A stretch of 15,066 nucleotides of DNA from CAIMZW01 sp037130455 (GCA_037130455.1 JBAXSZ010000041.1:1-15066); one strand, 5' to 3'. Positions 1 to 7,555 are shown, counted from the stretch's first letter. The notes: generated by a model from the letters alone, not told the origin. Made by a program: numbers and translations.

Positions 1-564
1 TGGCAACACCATCGCCTGGATCCATCGATTCCTTACGAAACACAATTTGAGAACGTTTTAACTCTTCGCGAACACGGATTTGTGGAGAATATTGGAATCG
101 GAAATGTCAACGCAGAACAGCTGCGGCGTGCTATTAAGATCGGTGGAAAGCCTTCCGAAGGTGGCGTGGTTTCGGTTCAAAATGAATTCAGTCCGCGCCA
201 GCGCAATTGGCAAGATGTCATAGAGATTTGCGCCGAAAATGGAATTGCATACTTACCTTGGTCACCACTTGGTGGAATCGATAAAGGCGCGGCTGAGGTC
301 GGAACTTCCCGCTATGGAAAATTCTTAGAAGTTGCAGAATCTAAAGGTGTCTCTCCATTTGCGATAACAATCGCCTGGCACCTGGCTAACTTCCCGAATG
401 CAATCCCCATTCCAGGATCCACCAAAGTTGCCAATTACCTAGACACAGCGAAAGGGTTAAGTGTTAAATTAACTGCTGGTGATCTCGATTTACTAAATAG
501 CAACCTGCCGCCGTCGAGTCCTGTAGAACAAGAACTTCTAGATGGAGTTCAATTTCGCGAATAG
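1..564 (+). CDS. Aldo/keto reductase, 3' part (5' end outside window)
   Basis: The frame is open from base 1 to a TAG at 562-564, so the gene enters the window from the left. The first residues read WQHHRLDPSIPYETQFENV, matching the aldo/keto reductase segment around the catalytic histidine (normally YQ-x-H-R-x-D). Next comes IGIGNVNAEQL, the usual 'IGLSNVS' strand, then NEFSPRQR, YLPWSPLGG (the cofactor-side loop) and PIPGSTK, the family's NADP phosphate-binding stretch. The Asp, Tyr and Lys of the tetrad lie upstream. Members are cytosolic NADPH-dependent oxidoreductases acting on aldehydes, ketones or sugars; the substrate cannot be read here. The cupin follows 45 bases later on the same strand, so the two may be co-transcribed. 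The GTG at 82 is internal to the fold and is not the start. Confidence 0.9.
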   Translation, partial: WQHHRLDPSIPYETQFENVLTLREHGFVENIGIGNVNAEQLRRAIKIGGKPSEGGVVSVQNEFSPRQRNWQDVIEICAENGIAYLPWSPLGGIDKGAAEVGTSRYGKFLEVAESKGVSPFAITIAWHLANFPNAIPIPGSTKVANYLDTAKGLSVKLTAGDLDLLNSNLPPSSPVEQELLDGVQFRE

Positions 565-609
565 CACGTTTCTAACATAATTAAAACCTGGAAATGAGGA
601 GTCTTGCCC

Positions 610-942
610 ATGAGTATGGATCCAATTGAAACTAACCCTGAAAGCTATAAGCTGATTTTTGAAAACGACCAAGTCAGAGTTTTGGAGTACCTAGATCAGC
701 CTGGTTATATGACGAAGCCTCATCGCCATCCTGATAGCGTGATGTACACATTGAGCACATTTGCACGTCGGTTACATGTAAATGGAGCTACTCGAGACGT
801 GGAGATAAACAGTGGAACAACAAGCTGGTTACCTTCTCAAATACATGCTGGTGAAAATATCGGCAATACTGACACGCACGTGATTTTTGTCGAATTGAAA
901 TCTAATGCATCTCTAACTTCAGAATTAGGTCCACAAATTTAA
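610..942 (+). CDS. Small single-domain cupin protein
   Basis: A 110-residue single cupin barrel. Cupin motif 1 shows as KPHRHPDSVMYTL with two metal-ligand-type histidines; motif 2 shows as SWLPSQIHAGENIG with the third histidine. The segment FENDQVRVLEYLDQPG before motif 1 is typical of short stand-alone cupins found near oxidoreductases. I chose ATG 610 over TTG 604 because AGGAG at 597-601 lies 8 bases before the ATG but only 2 before the TTG. The enzymatic or sensory role is unknown. It ends 11 bases before the stop of the convergent ctaA gene, with no room for a separate terminator. Confidence 0.8.
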   Translation: MSMDPIETNPESYKLIFENDQVRVLEYLDQPGYMTKPHRHPDSVMYTLSTFARRLHVNGATRDVEINSGTTSWLPSQIHAGENIGNTDTHVIFVELKSNASLTSELGPQI

Positions 943-953
943 TCTAACTAATG

Positions 954-1880
954 CTATCTACCGGCTCCTTCTTGTGAATCTGCTCCGACCAACCAACCGA
1001 GCGTCGCTAGTGCCGTCGTCACGGCAAGAACGGCAGCTGCTCCGGCAAGATGCAGATCTGCAAGATGTGGCGGGGCCTTGAGAAGAGCGCTGACTATTCC
1101 AAGTGTCGCCGTGGCAACTACCAGAAGAATAATCGCCATCGACAATGGTCTAGCTCCAGGATGGCTCGACCAATTCTTCCAGGCATGAATTGCGAAAGTA
1201 ATTAAGGCTGTTGATGCAATTACAACCATTCCGCGATGGATCAAATGAAGCGCAGCAAATCTATCCGGGACTCCTGCAGGGCATAAAGGAAATTTCGCAC
1301 AATACTTTTCGGCTTCGGCATTCACAATCAACGATCCGGAAATATAGAGCAATCCAGCTGCTGTGATTGCAGACCATCCCAAAATGCTAAGCCTTGATCC
1401 ACTTAATTCAACCATAGGAACGAGTGCTGCGACCGCTGCGACTGTGGCTGAACCCAGGAGCGATAAACCAGCAAGAAGATGGGCAGTAACTGTCGGGCCC
1501 CAATTCGCGGCAAAAACAGTGACAGCGCCAAGAATGATTTGAATGACAACAACAAATCCGGTGAAGATTGCTGGGCGCAGTACTTCCCTTCTTGCCTTGA
1601 TTCGATACGCAATCAACGCAGTTAAAGCAACCAGAATCGAAGCAATCCCCGCAAGATAGCGATGCATTTGCTCCATGAAGGCGTGAAAACCCTGGGCGGG
1701 GTTAAGGCTGCCTTTACATAATGGCCAGTCTGGGCATCCCATGCCTGAATCCGTCACGCGCACATGGCTTCCAAAAATAATAAGGAAATAGACGGTGATC
1801 GCGCAGAGAATGGCAATCCGCGGCAACCATCTGCTAGCCATCAATTCAGTACTTCTATTGGCTGCAATAGTTTTAGACAC
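954..1880 (-). CDS. ctaA: Heme A synthase (COX15/CtaA family)
   Basis: This 308-residue membrane protein oxidises the C8 methyl of heme O to the formyl of heme A, the cofactor of aa3-type cytochrome c oxidase. About eight hydrophobic helices are visible. Family marks are SHVRVTDSGMGCPDWPLC, with the loop cysteines C49 and C55 and an acidic residue before H73 (EQMHR), then H134 (TAHLLAG), the second cysteine pair C194/C200 (YCAKFPLC), H215 (HLIHRG) and H277 (DLHLAG). The histidines match the two heme-ligand pairs. The start is GTG 1878-1880, with AGAGGAA ten bases upstream. No other oxidase assembly gene is adjacent. A protoheme farnesyltransferase partner must lie elsewhere if heme A is made. 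Confidence 0.92.
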   Translation of the reverse strand: MSKTIAANRSTELMASRWLPRIAILCAITVYFLIIFGSHVRVTDSGMGCPDWPLCKGSLNPAQGFHAFMEQMHRYLAGIASILVALTALIAYRIKARREVLRPAIFTGFVVVIQIILGAVTVFAANWGPTVTAHLLAGLSLLGSATVAAVAALVPMVELSGSRLSILGWSAITAAGLLYISGSLIVNAEAEKYCAKFPLCPAGVPDRFAALHLIHRGMVVIASTALITFAIHAWKNWSSHPGARPLSMAIILLVVATATLGIVSALLKAPPHLADLHLAGAAAVLAVTTALATLGWLVGADSQEGAGR

Positions 1881-1949
1881 GAGCAGAATCTTCCTCTTTA
1901 CCGATCGGAAAAATCGGACACCTGCACGAAGAAGATTCCAACTCCATGG

Positions 1950-1977
1950 GTTATGAGTGCTAGCACGCTTGGATCAA
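1950..1977 (-). promoter_or_regulatory. Candidate ctaA promoter with palindrome in the spacer
   Basis: On the minus strand a -35-like TTGATC (1972-1977) and a -10-like CATAAC (1950-1955) are 16 bases apart, about 70 bases before the ctaA GTG. The spacer holds the perfect 10-base palindrome GTGCTAGCAC (1957-1966), which could be a repressor site. Each hexamer matches the sigma-70 consensus at four of six positions, so the assignment is tentative. Confidence 0.35.
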
Positions 1978-2020
1978 CTCAGTGGGGCTCTTTCGTTCAA
2001 TCTAGTTAAATAATAAACCT

Positions 2021-3538
2021 TTATAAAACTCCAACTTTTTCTGACTGCCAAACCCTATATAGTGCATTTCGAGCGGCGGGTTGAACGATTAGCATTCCAC
2101 CTGATTCCGGAAAGAGGTCTTCATCTCCGGCGCTATTAAGAACGATGCATCCTGATTCTTTGGCAATCAGAGCGGCAGCCAAGTGATCAATTGGACTAAA
2201 TTGATGGACAACCGCGCCGACGCCGTAGTTTGCTGAAACGGCGGTGAGCGAAAGTGTCCCTGCACCCATGATTCGCATTGTACAAAAGTGATCATGAAGA
2301 CCATCTAGAAAGCCTGGCATTCCGTCCCATGGCTTGGAACCAGCTAATTCGGTGAATACAACTCGCCCAGCAAGCGGATTTTCAATATGAGTAAATTCGG
2401 GAATTATTGCCTTTACTCCGTTTATGAAAGCACCTCGAGCTTTAACAGCTTGGAATATAGAATTTCGCCACGGGTCAATTGTCACCGCGACCAACGGTTC
2501 GCGGCCCAACGCCAACGCTAAAGAAAATGAACTCCATGGTGTTCCATTGGCGAAATTGGTGGTGCCATCGACTGGATCCACATACCAAGTTGGAGTCAAT
2601 GCATCTGCATCTCCGCCGAACTCCTCGCCGATAATATTGTGTGTTGGAAAATTCGCCACAATCATTTCGCGGACATGCATTTCAATAAAGAGATCTACTT
2701 CAGTCACCAAATCGGCCGGGTTTACTTTCGTTCTAATCACTCTGGGCTTCATCTCCTGGCAAATCATGATCGCCCACTTGCCGATGGATGTTGCCAACTC
2801 ATTCGCGCGATCCAAATCCAATGGGTCAATCGGACTAACATCGTCAATAACGCTTTGAAGTAGTCGCAAGTCATTTGTTGTTACTGAATCAATGCCAATC
2901 TCTTTTGCCCACCTCATAGTTGGAGCATCATCGATGGTCCAAGCTGATGCCCCGAGACCAAGTTCATGAATCTCGGAAACGTTTTCCTTGTTCCAAAACG
3001 AATAATGCGAATTAACCATTTCTGGTGCAAGTTCAGAAATTAATTCTCTATCAATTGGTTTTACATCATTCCATGGCATCCAGATTCGTGCTTCAGGCGA
3101 ATGTGATCGAATTAGTTTCATTGCCTGTAAATTGCCACACCAGATAACTTGATCTGCCGAAAGGTTTGACGCCTGAACGAGCTGGAGTGATGGCAAGGCA
3201 TGAAGTTCGGTATCCATATCAATCATTAACGTGGACTTTGAGTTCTTAAATAAGTCGAGCGTCTGCGCCAAAGTTGGTATCCGGCATTCCCCGAAGCCAA
3301 TCTGGGCAATATCTTCAAGAGGTAACTCCACGGAATCGAATGGATAACCCCACAGCCGTTCAAGGCTTTGATCATGAAGCACAATTACCTGACCATCTTT
3401 ACTTTGTCGAATATCAATTTCTACAAGGTCAGCACCAAGGTCAATCGCAGACTGAATTGCAACTAAAGTATTTTCTCGGTGGGCGGAACTGTCGCCCCGA
3501 TGCGCGGTCGTTAAGGTTTTTTGGATTATGTTAGGCAA
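2021..3538 (-). CDS. Fused glycerophosphodiester phosphodiesterase / inositol-monophosphatase-family protein
   Basis: A 505-residue two-domain protein. Residues 10-230 are a GDPD barrel: HRG (13-15), EN (22-23), VEIDIRQSKDG with metal-type E40 and D42, the HD at 55-56, and a closing IDSVTTND strand. Where GDPDs carry the third metal Glu and a Lys (IEIK), this protein has IDMD (106-109). Residues 240-505 are an inositol-monophosphatase-like domain: NPADLVTEVD, GEE (304-306), DPVDGTTNF (321-329) and a late metal Asp in SPIDHLAAA (D451). GDPD cleaves glycerophosphodiesters; IMPase-family enzymes hydrolyse inositol, sugar or glycerol phosphates. I chose TTG 3536-3538, overlapping the ATPase stop by 8 bases. 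This puts 12 residues before HRG, as usual for the family; an upstream ATG at 3676 would run 146 bases into the ATPase gene. No signal peptide is seen, so it is cytosolic. It is the last gene of the transporter operon. Confidence 0.85.
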   Translation of the reverse strand: MPNIIQKTLTTAHRGDSSAHRENTLVAIQSAIDLGADLVEIDIRQSKDGQVIVLHDQSLERLWGYPFDSVELPLEDIAQIGFGECRIPTLAQTLDLFKNSKSTLMIDMDTELHALPSLQLVQASNLSADQVIWCGNLQAMKLIRSHSPEARIWMPWNDVKPIDRELISELAPEMVNSHYSFWNKENVSEIHELGLGASAWTIDDAPTMRWAKEIGIDSVTTNDLRLLQSVIDDVSPIDPLDLDRANELATSIGKWAIMICQEMKPRVIRTKVNPADLVTEVDLFIEMHVREMIVANFPTHNIIGEEFGGDADALTPTWYVDPVDGTTNFANGTPWSSFSLALALGREPLVAVTIDPWRNSIFQAVKARGAFINGVKAIIPEFTHIENPLAGRVVFTELAGSKPWDGMPGFLDGLHDHFCTMRIMGAGTLSLTAVSANYGVGAVVHQFSPIDHLAAALIAKESGCIVLNSAGDEDLFPESGGMLIVQPAARNALYRVWQSEKVGVL

Positions 3539-4544
3539 CGAGTTTTCCGTTCTGATAACGAAGAGCCTTCTTAATCTTGACATGAACATGTTCACCAAAA
3601 GTTGGTACATTTTCATTGGTAAAAGCTCGGAAAAGGCCGTCTTGTCGTCGCACAACAACTTCAAAGAAGTGGCCACGTGGAATAACTAGTTCGACAATCC
3701 CCGGATGGGATCCTTCTAGAGGTTCATTGGCAATCGTGAGGTCTTCAGGGCGAATACCAATAACATCGGTACCGCCATGAATTTGGCCATCTTGTAAGTT
3801 CCCTTCAAATCTATTAAGTGAGCCAATAAACGTTGCCACGTATTCGGTTTGAGGCTGTCGATATAGATCTTGCGGCGTAGAAAATTGTTCAATACGGCCA
3901 GAATTCATAACCGCTACCCGATCGGAAATCGAAAGCGCCTCTTCTTGGTCGTGAGTGACAATAACTGTCGTGATTCCAAGGCGCCGTTGGAGTTCTCGGA
4001 TATCTTCTCGCACCTTTTCACGCAGCTTTGCATCCAAATTGCTTAGAGGCTCATCCAACAAAAGAATATCTGGCTCTTGGACCAATGCCCGAGCCAATGC
4101 AACACGCTGTTGCTCACCTCCGGAAATCTGTCCAGGGCGAGAATCCTTGTGATGAAGCAAATTTACCAATTCAAGAGCGGCTTCAACTTTTTCTTTAATT
4201 TCTATTTTGCTTAGGCCTTTAATTTTTAGTGGGAAGGCAACATTCTTCGACGCCGTCATATGTGGCCATAAAGCGTAATTTTGAAAGACCATTGCGCTTG
4301 GCCTTTTGTCTGGGCCAAGGGCCGTCACATCTCTGCCTGCCACCATGATCTGGCCTGAGTCCACGGGAAGAAAACCTGCGATCATTCGTAAAGTAGTGGT
4401 TTTGCCACACCCAGAAGGGCCTAGGAGCGAAACCATCTCTCCTTTAGCAACCGAAAGGTCCAGATCATCAATAATGACTCGGCCCCCGAGTATTTTATTT
4501 AATCCACGAAGTTCTAAGCCCATGTCATCCTTTGTATTCATCAT
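3531..4544 (-). CDS. ABC transporter ATP-binding protein (PotA/FbpC/UgpC-like)
   Basis: The 337-residue ATPase of an importer. It has Walker A GPSGCGKTT (42-50), Q-loop Q88 in VFQNYALWPHMT, signature ISGGEQQ (140-146, Glu in place of the usual Gln), Walker B ILLLDE (160-165), D-loop SNLD and H-loop H198 in VTHDQEE. The C-terminal third is a TOBE-type domain beginning near GIRPEDL, as in polyamine, iron and glycerol-phosphate importers. ATG 4542-4544 overlaps the upstream permease stop in an ATGA arrangement, indicating translational coupling. Its own stop overlaps the start of the GDPD/IMPase enzyme. The sequence alone does not tell which substrate it powers. Confidence 0.92.
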   Translation of the reverse strand: MMNTKDDMGLELRGLNKILGGRVIIDDLDLSVAKGEMVSLLGPSGCGKTTTLRMIAGFLPVDSGQIMVAGRDVTALGPDKRPSAMVFQNYALWPHMTASKNVAFPLKIKGLSKIEIKEKVEAALELVNLLHHKDSRPGQISGGEQQRVALARALVQEPDILLLDEPLSNLDAKLREKVREDIRELQRRLGITTVIVTHDQEEALSISDRVAVMNSGRIEQFSTPQDLYRQPQTEYVATFIGSLNRFEGNLQDGQIHGGTDVIGIRPEDLTIANEPLEGSHPGIVELVIPRGHFFEVVVRRQDGLFRAFTNENVPTFGEHVHVKIKKALRYQNGKLVA

Positions 4545-5356
4545 TTGAGTTGAAACCCATCAGCTAGTTGCCCACCCATAATATGTTTGCGGGCAAGTCC
4601 AAGAAGAAGAACCGAAGGAAGCGCAAGAAGTATGGAAAATACAGCGGCAACTTGAATCGGGTAATTTTGTACAAGCGAGTACATCTCAGTTGGCATAGTG
4701 TAAATAGCTGGCGCTCCGACCAGATAGGAACCTTGCGCTTCGTCGAACGAAGCTAGAAATGACATGACGATTGCCACCAAAATTCCTGGCATTGCCATTC
4801 GAAGCGTTATCGTACGAAAGACTCTGAACTTACTGGCTCCGGCATCTCGCGCTGCCTCTTCAAGATTGCGCGGAACCGATGCAAATGCTGCAGCCGGAAT
4901 CCATGTCATGTAAATGATGGTGCCCAACAATTGAATGATAAGTACACCCACAAATGTACCCATCAAGTTGAGTGTGTAATACAGAGTTGCAATTGCTGCG
5001 AAAAGGCCAATTTTCGGGAAGGAGTTCGCGGAGAAGATTCCAATCATGAAGACTTTTCTGCCCCAGTAATTCATTCGCCCGGCCGCATATGCAGCCGGCA
5101 GGCAAATAACCATTGATAGCAACACGACTATTGGACTGAGAATCAGAGAGTTCTTAATCGCCGTTTTCAATGCTGAATCCATAAATACTTTGGACCACCA
5201 AGTGAAAGTGAAACCACTTGGGTAAAGATGCGGATATTGCCATCCGCTCACAAATGCATGCGCTGCTAACCACAAAATTGGACCCAATATGAAAAAGGCC
5301 ATAAGAAGGACCGAAAGATTCAGGAGCAATCGTGCCGGGCGAAAGATGGTCCGCAT
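4541..5356 (-). CDS. ABC transporter permease, second subunit (PotC/FbpB type)
   Basis: A 271-residue inner-membrane permease with six hydrophobic segments. The cytoplasmic coupling (EAA) loop reads EEAARDAGASKFRVFRTITL, the contact site for the ATPase. The NSLILSPIVVLLSMVICLPAAYAAGR stretch is typical of the second permease in polyamine/iron/sugar-phosphate type systems. The ATG at 5354-5356 shares one base with the stop of the preceding permease (TAATG), so the two are translationally coupled. The two permeases are distinct and would form a heterodimer. Confidence 0.9.
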   Translation of the reverse strand: MRTIFRPARLLLNLSVLLMAFFILGPILWLAAHAFVSGWQYPHLYPSGFTFTWWSKVFMDSALKTAIKNSLILSPIVVLLSMVICLPAAYAAGRMNYWGRKVFMIGIFSANSFPKIGLFAAIATLYYTLNLMGTFVGVLIIQLLGTIIYMTWIPAAAFASVPRNLEEAARDAGASKFRVFRTITLRMAMPGILVAIVMSFLASFDEAQGSYLVGAPAIYTMPTEMYSLVQNYPIQVAAVFSILLALPSVLLLGLARKHIMGGQLADGFQLK

Positions 5357-6297
5357 TAGATTCGCCCGCTCTCTTTGGCGCTTTTAATATTGGACCACAC
5401 GTAGAGAATTGCGATTCCTGAGGCGGCCAAGAAGACGATAAAAGCCATTACCAACGACTGTTGCGGGCGATTGTAGGATCCAAAAAAGTTGGAAATTTCG
5501 ACACCGAGCATCGTAGGTTGGTTTGGTCCCAGGAAGAGTGGGATTGTAAAGGAACCCAAGATTCCTATCGCCGTAAATGAGGCGGCAATGATTATTGGGG
5601 TCTTTGCTAATGGAATAAGAATGTGACCGATTATTCGGGCTACTGGAGCACCGCAATCTTTTGCAGCATCGATGAGTGCATCCGGTATTCCCTGCATTCC
5701 CGAACTAATCATGAGAATCGCAAAAGGCAGTGAAGTCCAAATCGATCCAATAACTATTGCAGATGCCGTTGAAGTCAGAGTCGGAAAGCTAATTCCAAAT
5801 TGTGCAAAGAAAGATCGAAGAAAGCCATCTCCACCATAAAAGGTGTGGATTGCCCAGGCTGAGATCACGACAGGAACAAAGAGCGGGATGATTGCAAGTG
5901 TTACAAGAACTGACGCTTGTTTGCTTCGAATTAATCTCTGATAAATGGAGATTGCTAAACCCATCAATATAACCAGAACAGTTGAGAGAACCGTTACGAA
6001 AAGGGTTAGTCCTAAGTCGCCGAGAAAACGCGAATCATGAAATACGTCGCTATAGGCGGCAAACGTTCCCCACCAATGATTCTTAACATGGATTTGCTGA
6101 CCGATGATAGAAATGATTCGGTTCGGTCCCTTAGTAAAACCAAGGCTAAAGGTAAATCCAATGAATATTGGCAGCCCAACAAAAATCAAGACCAGCAATA
6201 GGGGTGGCAAAGATAAAGCTAACCCTAAAAAGGAAGGCCTCGCGCGTGTGACAGCGCGAGAACCTTCTTCTTTATTCTTACTACGTAGAGATATCAC
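5356..6297 (-). CDS. ABC transporter permease, first subunit (PotB type)
   Basis: A 313-residue permease with a basic cytoplasmic N-terminus and six hydrophobic segments. The coupling loop reads DALIDAAKDCGAPVARIIGHI. A soluble-looking stretch after the first helix (residues about 58-90) faces the outside, as in the first permease of this class. The start is GTG 6295-6297, 21 bases after the stop of the binding-protein gene. I see no good Shine-Dalgarno sequence there, so it probably relies on coupling with the gene before it. Its stop overlaps the next permease start by one base. Confidence 0.9.
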   Translation of the reverse strand: MISLRSKNKEEGSRAVTRARPSFLGLALSLPPLLLVLIFVGLPIFIGFTFSLGFTKGPNRIISIIGQQIHVKNHWWGTFAAYSDVFHDSRFLGDLGLTLFVTVLSTVLVILMGLAISIYQRLIRSKQASVLVTLAIIPLFVPVVISAWAIHTFYGGDGFLRSFFAQFGISFPTLTSTASAIVIGSIWTSLPFAILMISSGMQGIPDALIDAAKDCGAPVARIIGHILIPLAKTPIIIAASFTAIGILGSFTIPLFLGPNQPTMLGVEISNFFGSYNRPQQSLVMAFIVFLAASGIAILYVWSNIKSAKESGRI

Positions 6298-6318
6298 GAA
6301 TTAATTTTGATATCAGGC

Positions 6319-7455
6319 TTACTTACCAGGAACAGTGGATGCCCACTTGCTCTTGAGGTCGTTGGCATTTGCGCTTAGGTATCCAGCACGGAGATTTTGG
6401 ATATCTACGCCAGTAAATGCGGCTGTGGCCTTAGGATCGAGCTTGTTCAATGGGATTACAGGGAAACCATTGAGAGTCCCGCTGACGATCAAGTTCTGTG
6501 CGGCTGGTGAAAGAACCCAGTTAGCCAGAATTCGAGCGGCAGTCCGGTTAGTTGAACTGCTTGGGATGCCAAGGTAGGAGGCGCCTCCTGTTAAAGAAGG
6601 ATTAGAGATCTGAGCTACCTTGATATTTGCAGGCATAGTTCCAGCCTTGAGTGCAGACGAGAACTGATCTGACCAAACTGTACCCATATCAACTAAACCT
6701 GTTGCCAAATCCTTCAATGTTTCAGCATTGTTGGCAGGGTAGGTTCCGTTTTGCCCATATGTATAAGCGTTCAATTGACGAAGAGTTTCCAGTCCTTGTG
6801 ACCACTTTGACTCTAAATCTGGTGCGGCTTGCTGAACAAGTGTGGCGCGATCAGCGTTGGAAAGGTACTTGTCTACAACAGTCTGAACGAATGAGTATCC
6901 ACTTCCTCCACCTGAAGGAGCGTTATAGGTGAACTTTCCTGGATGGGCTTTGATCCAAGCAAGAAGTTCATCCAAAGTCTTTGGCGGTGTAGGAACGTTT
7001 GTGGTGTTGTAAGCAAGAAGAACAGAAGAACCGCGATAAGGAATCCCACCCTTGCCAGCGGCTAATACGGTGCGATTGACATCTTTGATATTTGGCAACA
7101 GCCCAGCAGTTGGACGGTAAAGAAGTCCGGCGGCACCGAGTGTGGTGACGAAGCCACCATCGATGAGATCAACACCTGGGTCTTTGTGGAGTACTGCGGC
7201 AGCGGTAATTTTCGCTGTTTCTTGTGCGTCATGGTCTCCATGTAGATCGAAGGTGACATTAACGTCATAGCCTGGGTTAGCCGCTTTGAAGGCAGGAACC
7301 AAGGTCTTCACCCAAAGATCTTGAATGTTAGTGTCTGCAGAAATATAAACCTGAATTGTTTGGCTTCCAGCATGGGATGCAGGTGCTGTGATGCCAATGC
7401 TGAGTGAAAGTACAGCAGCAAGCGCAAGTGACTTCCATACGGTCTTCTTAAGCAA
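6319..7455 (-). CDS. Extracellular substrate-binding protein of the ABC importer, signal peptide without lipobox
   Basis: A 378-residue family-1 type binding protein that would capture the substrate outside the membrane. Residues 1-29 are a Sec signal peptide: KK, a hydrophobic core, then ASHA before Gly30. No cysteine sits at the cleavage site, so it is not a lipoprotein, which is unusual for a single-membrane actinobacterium. The body has IQVYISADTN, the segment HPGKFTYNAPSGGGSG (similar in style to YnjB-class proteins) and a C-terminal lobe. The start is TTG 7453-7455, with AAGGAG (7463-7468) seven bases upstream; no ATG or GTG fits. It is the first gene of the operon, and the promoter and leader lie just upstream. 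The ligand cannot be read from the sequence. The fused phosphodiesterase at the operon end points to a phosphodiester or phosphorylated polyol. Confidence 0.88.
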   Translation of the reverse strand: MLKKTVWKSLALAAVLSLSIGITAPASHAGSQTIQVYISADTNIQDLWVKTLVPAFKAANPGYDVNVTFDLHGDHDAQETAKITAAAVLHKDPGVDLIDGGFVTTLGAAGLLYRPTAGLLPNIKDVNRTVLAAGKGGIPYRGSSVLLAYNTTNVPTPPKTLDELLAWIKAHPGKFTYNAPSGGGSGYSFVQTVVDKYLSNADRATLVQQAAPDLESKWSQGLETLRQLNAYTYGQNGTYPANNAETLKDLATGLVDMGTVWSDQFSSALKAGTMPANIKVAQISNPSLTGGASYLGIPSSSTNRTAARILANWVLSPAAQNLIVSGTLNGFPVIPLNKLDPKATAAFTGVDIQNLRAGYLSANANDLKSKWASTVPGK

Positions 7456-7462
7456 TGGATTT

Positions 7463-7526
7463 CTCCTTTAATAGGTCGTGACTAGGAATATCACCTAGTG
7501 GGGGAATCTTGTGACACGACAGGAGG
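7463..7526 (-). promoter_or_regulatory. Leader with nested inverted repeats before the binding-protein start
   Basis: Two inverted repeats nest here. ACTAGG / CCTAGT (7481-7486 with 7494-7499, 7-base loop) lies inside GTCGTG / CACGAC (7475-7480 with 7515-7520). On the RNA the lower and upper stems are contiguous on the 3' side and separated by a 15-base bulge on the 5' side. CTCCT at 7521-7525 (minus strand) could further pair with the AGGAG of the Shine-Dalgarno at 7463-7467, hiding it, if the transcript starts far enough upstream. It could be an RNA switch, an attenuator-like structure or a second DNA operator. Confidence 0.4.
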
Positions 7527-7555
7527 ATTATTGTGAACCGCTCACATTGACTGAA
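7527..7555 (-). promoter_or_regulatory. Candidate promoter of the transporter operon
   Basis: Minus-strand hexamers TTCAGT (7550-7555) and AATAAT (7527-7532) are 17 bases apart; the -10 matches the consensus at five of six positions, the -35 at only three. A start site near 7519-7521 would give a leader of about 65 bases. The lac-like dyad at 7532-7546 fills the spacer, where a bound repressor would block polymerase. Confidence 0.45.
7532..7546 (-). promoter_or_regulatory. LacI-family-like operator
   Basis: The minus strand reads TGTGAGCGGTTCACA, an inverted repeat TGTGA-N5-TCACA with a central C-G pair. It agrees with the E. coli lac operator core TGTGAGCGGATAACA at 13 of 15 positions. The N5 spacing argues against a CRP site (N6). 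Its position between -35 and -10 suits repression by a LacI/GalR-family protein. No such regulator is encoded in this window. Confidence 0.5.

Noticed and set aside
1942..1968. CIRCE-like heat-shock operator before ctaA
   Set aside because: CTAGCACTC occurs once, but the second half-site is degenerate and the spacing is 10 rather than 9. The symmetric GTGCTAGCAC palindrome explains it better.
2010..2032. ATAAA/TTTAT repeat after the GDPD-IMPase stop as a terminator
   Set aside because: The arms are A/T only, with almost no loop; it would not form a stable hairpin.
3539..3676. Upstream extension of the GDPD-IMPase gene to an ATG at 3676
   Set aside because: It would overlap the ATPase gene by 146 bases. 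The extra residues resemble no GDPD N-terminus, while TTG 3538 gives the normal spacing to HRG.
7532..7546. CRP-type site
   Set aside because: The TGTGA and TCACA arms are separated by five bases, not six; the lac-operator match is stronger.
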